DNA of 64,000 nt from Vanessa cardui (lineage: Eukaryota > Arthropoda > Insecta > Lepidoptera > Nymphalidae), in assembly GCF_905220365.1 (NCBI RefSeq), contig NC_061140.1:4218501-4282500 (forward strand). Direction: 5' to 3'. The translations under genes were made by a program, and so were the position numbers. Below, one piece after another: positions 60,411-64,000 of the stretch (positions are counted from its first letter, which is position 1; the number at the start of each line of letters is the position of its first letter). The notes under the pieces are model-generated. The model saw nothing but the letters and a program-made list of their open reading frames with translations. It was not told the DNA's origin and searched no databases.

Positions 60411-60662
60411 GCGTTATTATCATCATCATCCTCCTGTCCTTATCCCAATTTTATTTGGGGTCGGCGCAGCATGTCTTCTTCCATACTTCTCTGTCGGACA
60501 TCATCCCTCCCACAAGTAACATTCTTTCTAACCATATCGTCTTTTGCATAATCTATCCATCATTTCTTTGGTCGCCCTCTACCTCTAGGTCCATCTACAT
60601 CCATGCTCAAAATCTTCCTCACAACATGGTCCTCATTCCTCCGCATAATATGTCGTTACCAT
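60411..60662 (-). repeat. LINE (RTE-like) 3' fragment, minus orientation
   Basis: Reverse complement of the element at 46470-46762: CCCAATTTTATTTGGGGTCGG, then GGTCGCCCTCTACC, TCCTCACAACATGGTCCTC and CGCATAATATG. Starts with an ATC-rich microsatellite tail. Confidence 0.75.
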
Positions 60663-60892
60663 GATAGTCGGTTTCTTTATATTATAATAAAACAAACATT
60701 AATAATATACCTAGTAAGGTATTTATTTATTATTCGTGATAAAAATTTAGCATTCTGATTAAAAGAAAGAATCCGTTTCATGAAGATTATTCATGTCAAT
60801 GCTTCATATCTCATAGGCAACTTATTATATTAAGAGAAACAAGTATTTTTTTTTATTTAATTTGTTTTCGATACGTTACTATTTTGGATAAA

Positions 60893-63650
60893 TTACAATC
60901 TGAAATAAAATGATGATGAAAATTCCGGTAGTCTTAAGAGAATTAGCTTGAATTCGTTGAAACCGATACTTCCGCTTCTATCCAGATTAATTTCTTCTAA
61001 TATCTGAAAACGAAATGTGATTGATTACACAAATCCAATGACTTTATTGTTTGAAGGTGACTATGAAGTTAACCTTCCGAGATGATTATTAAATAATGTG
61101 TAGGTAGACGAAAATTATAAAGAGGCCTCGCGGAGGTTTAGACACGTGCCGTTACTTGAGAGAAGAGTTACACTTCTATAACGTGCATTTTTTTAGGCCT
61201 GGAAAGTACCTCCAGTAAAAGTAAAGGTAAAAGCATCCATACCAATGTTTTAATATAATAATAAATTCGTATATACTATACTTATTTAAAAAAACACACT
61301 ATCTTACCACTTTAGCAATTTTTAATTTAGACTCTTGGTCTAGATAGTTTGCACGGTTGTAAGGATCCCATGTCAAACGGTCCAAAATACTGCATATGTC
61401 TTGTGCTGATATTTGATTGTCTTCATTAATATCTGCAATCGTAATCGGATCATTAAATACTTAATTGATATTAAGAAGATAATTAATAAAAGAAGCGTAG
61501 TACGGAACGAGGACGATGAGATTTTAACACATATCCATCAAACCACCTGTGTACTTATATTTAATACACAGGTTGAATTTAAGAAAGCTCCTTTAACCAT
61601 TTGAGTGAATGTTAATTTGAAAATTATTATATCCAAAAGCACATTCTTACCAAATACTTTAAAAGCCCAAGCAGCTTTGACTTCTGCCGGACAATCGGAA
61701 CTCATAGCAGAGCACAGATCGAGTAAGTCCTCAAACGAGAAGCAGTCGTCATTCTCAGAAGAAAACACTCGAAACAGACGATCTTGAAACGGATTATTCT
61801 GTAACAAACGCGATTCATTTTCATAAGGTTTTGCAAAGAGAAGATTTCAAGCGCTATACCTACGACATATTTGTAGTGTCTTACGCGTTTGTTTATGCTA
61901 TTTATTCATATCACATTTTTTTAAACTACTTTATAAATATAGACATTTATTTAAAACGAAATTAGAAAAATGTAAACTTATTAACATTTACTTATATGTA
62001 TATCAATGAAAAGTATTTCAAATTCGTAAATAATACGCTTAGGTAAAAACAAAGATATAACTTATATTAATAAAGTTTGCTTAAAGCTGGTTTATTTCTA
62101 AAAAACACAACGTGGATCGCAAAATTTTTCGATGTCAAGTCAATACTTGTCTAATAGAGCGGGAGATGATAATGACAAAATATTTGGTCATTTGTACCAG
62201 TAGGGCGGTTCTTCAGGGGTCTAATCACGTAAAGGCAAAAAGGAAAATGATGGTCGTAGCGCTCGCACCGGCGGCAAGTATGGCGGCAAGTATGGCATTA
62301 CGCTACCGCCTACTTCGTTATTTTTCGACTATCTGAAAATACAAGCATTTTTGTGGAACAAATCGTTCGACACTTGTTATTTTTCCGACGCGTTCGATTA
62401 ACGCCCACGCGAGTGGGCCGCCGGTGCGAGCGCTACGACCATCATTTTCCTTTTTGCCTTTACGTGATTAGACCCCTGAAGAACCGCCCTACTGGTACAA
62501 AGGACCAAATATTTTGTCATTATCATCTCCCGGTCTATAATCAACATTTAGACATTTCATTGTATTTAGAATATAAGGTTAACAAGAGGTCCAAGACAGA
62601 TTTCTACGAAAGAATATTATTTGTAGTATATGGTAGAACGGAGATATCTACGTGGAACTGATATTGACATACAACTGAGACGGTCGCTGCACTTTATTAT
62701 CTTATTTTCTATTTTATGTAGAAAACAAAAACCAAGGTTTTACATACAAGAAAGCTGTCTGTGGGAGATAACATAAACGTGAAAGAAAAGGTGTGGAGTG
62801 ATGGCATGCTAAGCATTAATATAGGTACAGTCGGGGTAAGAAAAGGTTCGTCACTTTAAGATCTATTTTGGTGTGCTCAGTATGAGCGATAAATAATCCG
62901 CTTTACCGATCAAGAATGACATATTGCGTCGCAATGATTTTATGTTTAGATTCAAAAAGTACTAGGAGTTTAAGACTTGATAAAGGAAAAAAATTGAAAA
63001 CTGATGAAGGTTTTCTTACTCTGACTGTACATAATATGTAATTTAAGTTTAAAAGCAATTTGGTATAATTTTCTTAGAACAAAATTTACGTAGGTACAAA
63101 TAAGTCTCACCTTTAAAACACCGAACTTATTAATAATGTCCTCCTTTTTAATTCTGTGGGAGAAATTCGCAGCTATTTTCTCTGGATCGATAGAATAGAA
63201 CTTTTTCATTAAACTGAAATATTAATTATAAATAATAACTTACTTTTAATAATAACATCTGATCATCTAAAACATATTTCTGTAAAATATAGAAAACATT
63301 GCGAAATGCAATTTCTTAATATTTTTTTGATGTAACGGAAGTACTTAGTTCTATACGTAAGTGAGTTTCTTGAGTTGCGTCAATATATATCATTAAAACC
63401 ACAATAATATACCATATACCTAATGCAGGAGTTATGTATCTAAGATAATGTAATATTATTGGCTACTAGACAATATATGTTTTCAAAAACATTTATGCTA
63501 GTAATGATCTGCGAACTACCACTTTTTCAACTGTTGTCGAACGAAATGTACTCACTGTAAAATTTCTCCTTTGGTCAGGTAGGTCAAAGATGCATAGTCC
63601 TCTAAAAGATCTTCAGTTAGACCAGCGTATTTTGTTTCACATAAACCCAT
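60893..63650 (-). CDS. CIB-family (calcium and integrin-binding) EF-hand protein, five exons
   Basis: Exons (minus) are 63650-63556, 63213-63111, 61798-61651, 61432-61308 and 61003-60893; 582 nt, 193 aa, all phases closing. The N-terminus MGLCET has Gly2 and Thr6, as in N-myristoylated proteins; CIB proteins are commonly myristoylated. NNPFQDRLFRVFSSENDDCF and WAFKVFD match the CIB core. The first two EF-hands are degenerate, as usual in the family. EF3 loop is residues 116-127 (DINEDNQISAQD, with Asp at position 12, a CIB trait). EF4 loop is 163-174 (NLDRSGSIGFNE, Asn at position 1). The C-terminus LPEFSSSFYFRL corresponds to the CIB C-terminal extension. The length fits the usual 185-195 aa. 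CIB2 is the likely insect relative, but this sequence is divergent and I do not assign the paralogue. The gene is convergent with the 125-aa gene. Confidence 0.88.
62154..62538. mobile_element. Foldback (long-TIR) element in intron 2 of the CIB gene
   Basis: Arms 62154-62274 and 62418-62538, about 121 bp each, are almost perfect reverse complements: GCGGGAGATGATAATGAC, GTACCAGTAGGGCGGTTCTT, GGTCGTAGCGCTCGCACCGG. The loop of about 143 bases includes a doubled GGCGGCAAGTATG. TA lies at both outer edges and may be the target duplication. GC-rich relative to the intron. The open frames through the arms are mirror images and not genes. Confidence 0.88.
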
Positions 63651-64000
63651 TTTATAGAAACCCTATTAGTATTGATCACAACAGCAAACAAATTAACGGC
63701 TATTAGTCCATATCTTATCGTGATTACTTTGATAAGAAATTTCCAATGAAATATTTTATGTAGAATTCCTAATGTGTTTATATATAAAGTGACGTTTTAT
63801 TTACTGTAAATATTTATTAAACTTAGATTAGAAAAAAAAATACTTAACAAATATGTATATCAAACAGATAAAAAAAATATGTGATTTTAGACAAAGATTG
63901 TGTGCCTAAACCCAAGCCTTCACTATTCTTCTTATGAGCTTAATGTTTCAATAATTATTTTTGTAATCGGGTGAAAATAAAATTCGCGAAGAAAACTACT
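63651..64000. other. Upstream region of the CIB gene
   Basis: AT-rich; no coding sequence. Probably contains the CIB promoter, but no TATA box was assigned. Confidence 0.35.

Noticed and set aside
62112..62661. Two plus-strand ORFs within the foldback element
   Set aside because: They read through the two arms of an inverted repeat and share mirror-image sequence; not coding.
1..64000. CRISPR arrays, phage, operons or bacterial-type systems
   Set aside because: No regularly spaced short repeats, no gene clusters on one strand with short spacing, and clear spliced animal genes and retroposons throughout.

Overview
This is AT-rich nuclear DNA from an insect, almost certainly a moth or butterfly (Lepidoptera), possibly a nymphalid. 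The evidence is the set of repeats: tRNA-headed SINEs ending in TTG repeats, short Helitron-like 3' ends closing in GGGTCxCTAGT, mariner and hAT DNA transposons, and RTE/Jockey/CR1-like LINE tails. The genes also fit: spliced cuticle-type genes with signal-peptide micro-exons, a Tamo/SPATA2 gene and a CIB-type EF-hand gene. Gene density is low, and most of the window is repeat-derived or featureless AT-rich DNA.

Left part (1-12.2 kb): two near-identical three-exon genes on the minus strand encode secreted Ala/Gly-rich structural proteins. They lie about 7.7 kb apart in a tandem segmental duplication. A dead mariner, LINE tails and another interspersed repeat sit in or between the two units. 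From 12 to 34 kb there is mostly AT-rich intergenic DNA with scattered SINEs and LINE tails, plus one small two-exon gene (21.3-22.3 kb) for a secreted basic Tyr/Pro/Asn-rich peptide of unknown function.

Middle (34-42 kb): a three-exon Gly/His-rich secreted (cuticle-type) gene is followed by a second, deleted mariner. Then comes a complete hAT transposon with 15-bp terminal inverted repeats, a perfect 8-bp target duplication and an uninterrupted 600-aa transposase.

Right part (45.9-64 kb): a large minus-strand gene of six coding exons plus a probable 5' leader exon encodes a 748-aa Tamo/SPATA2-family protein (PUB-like N-terminal region, two C-terminal RanBP2-like zinc fingers). Its introns are full of repeats. 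Beyond its 5' end lie a decayed reverse-transcriptase-type fragment, a four-exon gene for a 125-aa protein I do not recognise, and a convergent five-exon CIB-family calcium-binding protein gene. The CIB gene carries a long foldback element in its second intron. All multi-exon models were assembled by eye from GT/AG sites and reading phase. Every one closes in frame, but none is supported here by transcript data.

I see no CRISPR array, rRNA, canonical tRNA gene or operon-like organisation, as expected for animal nuclear DNA.
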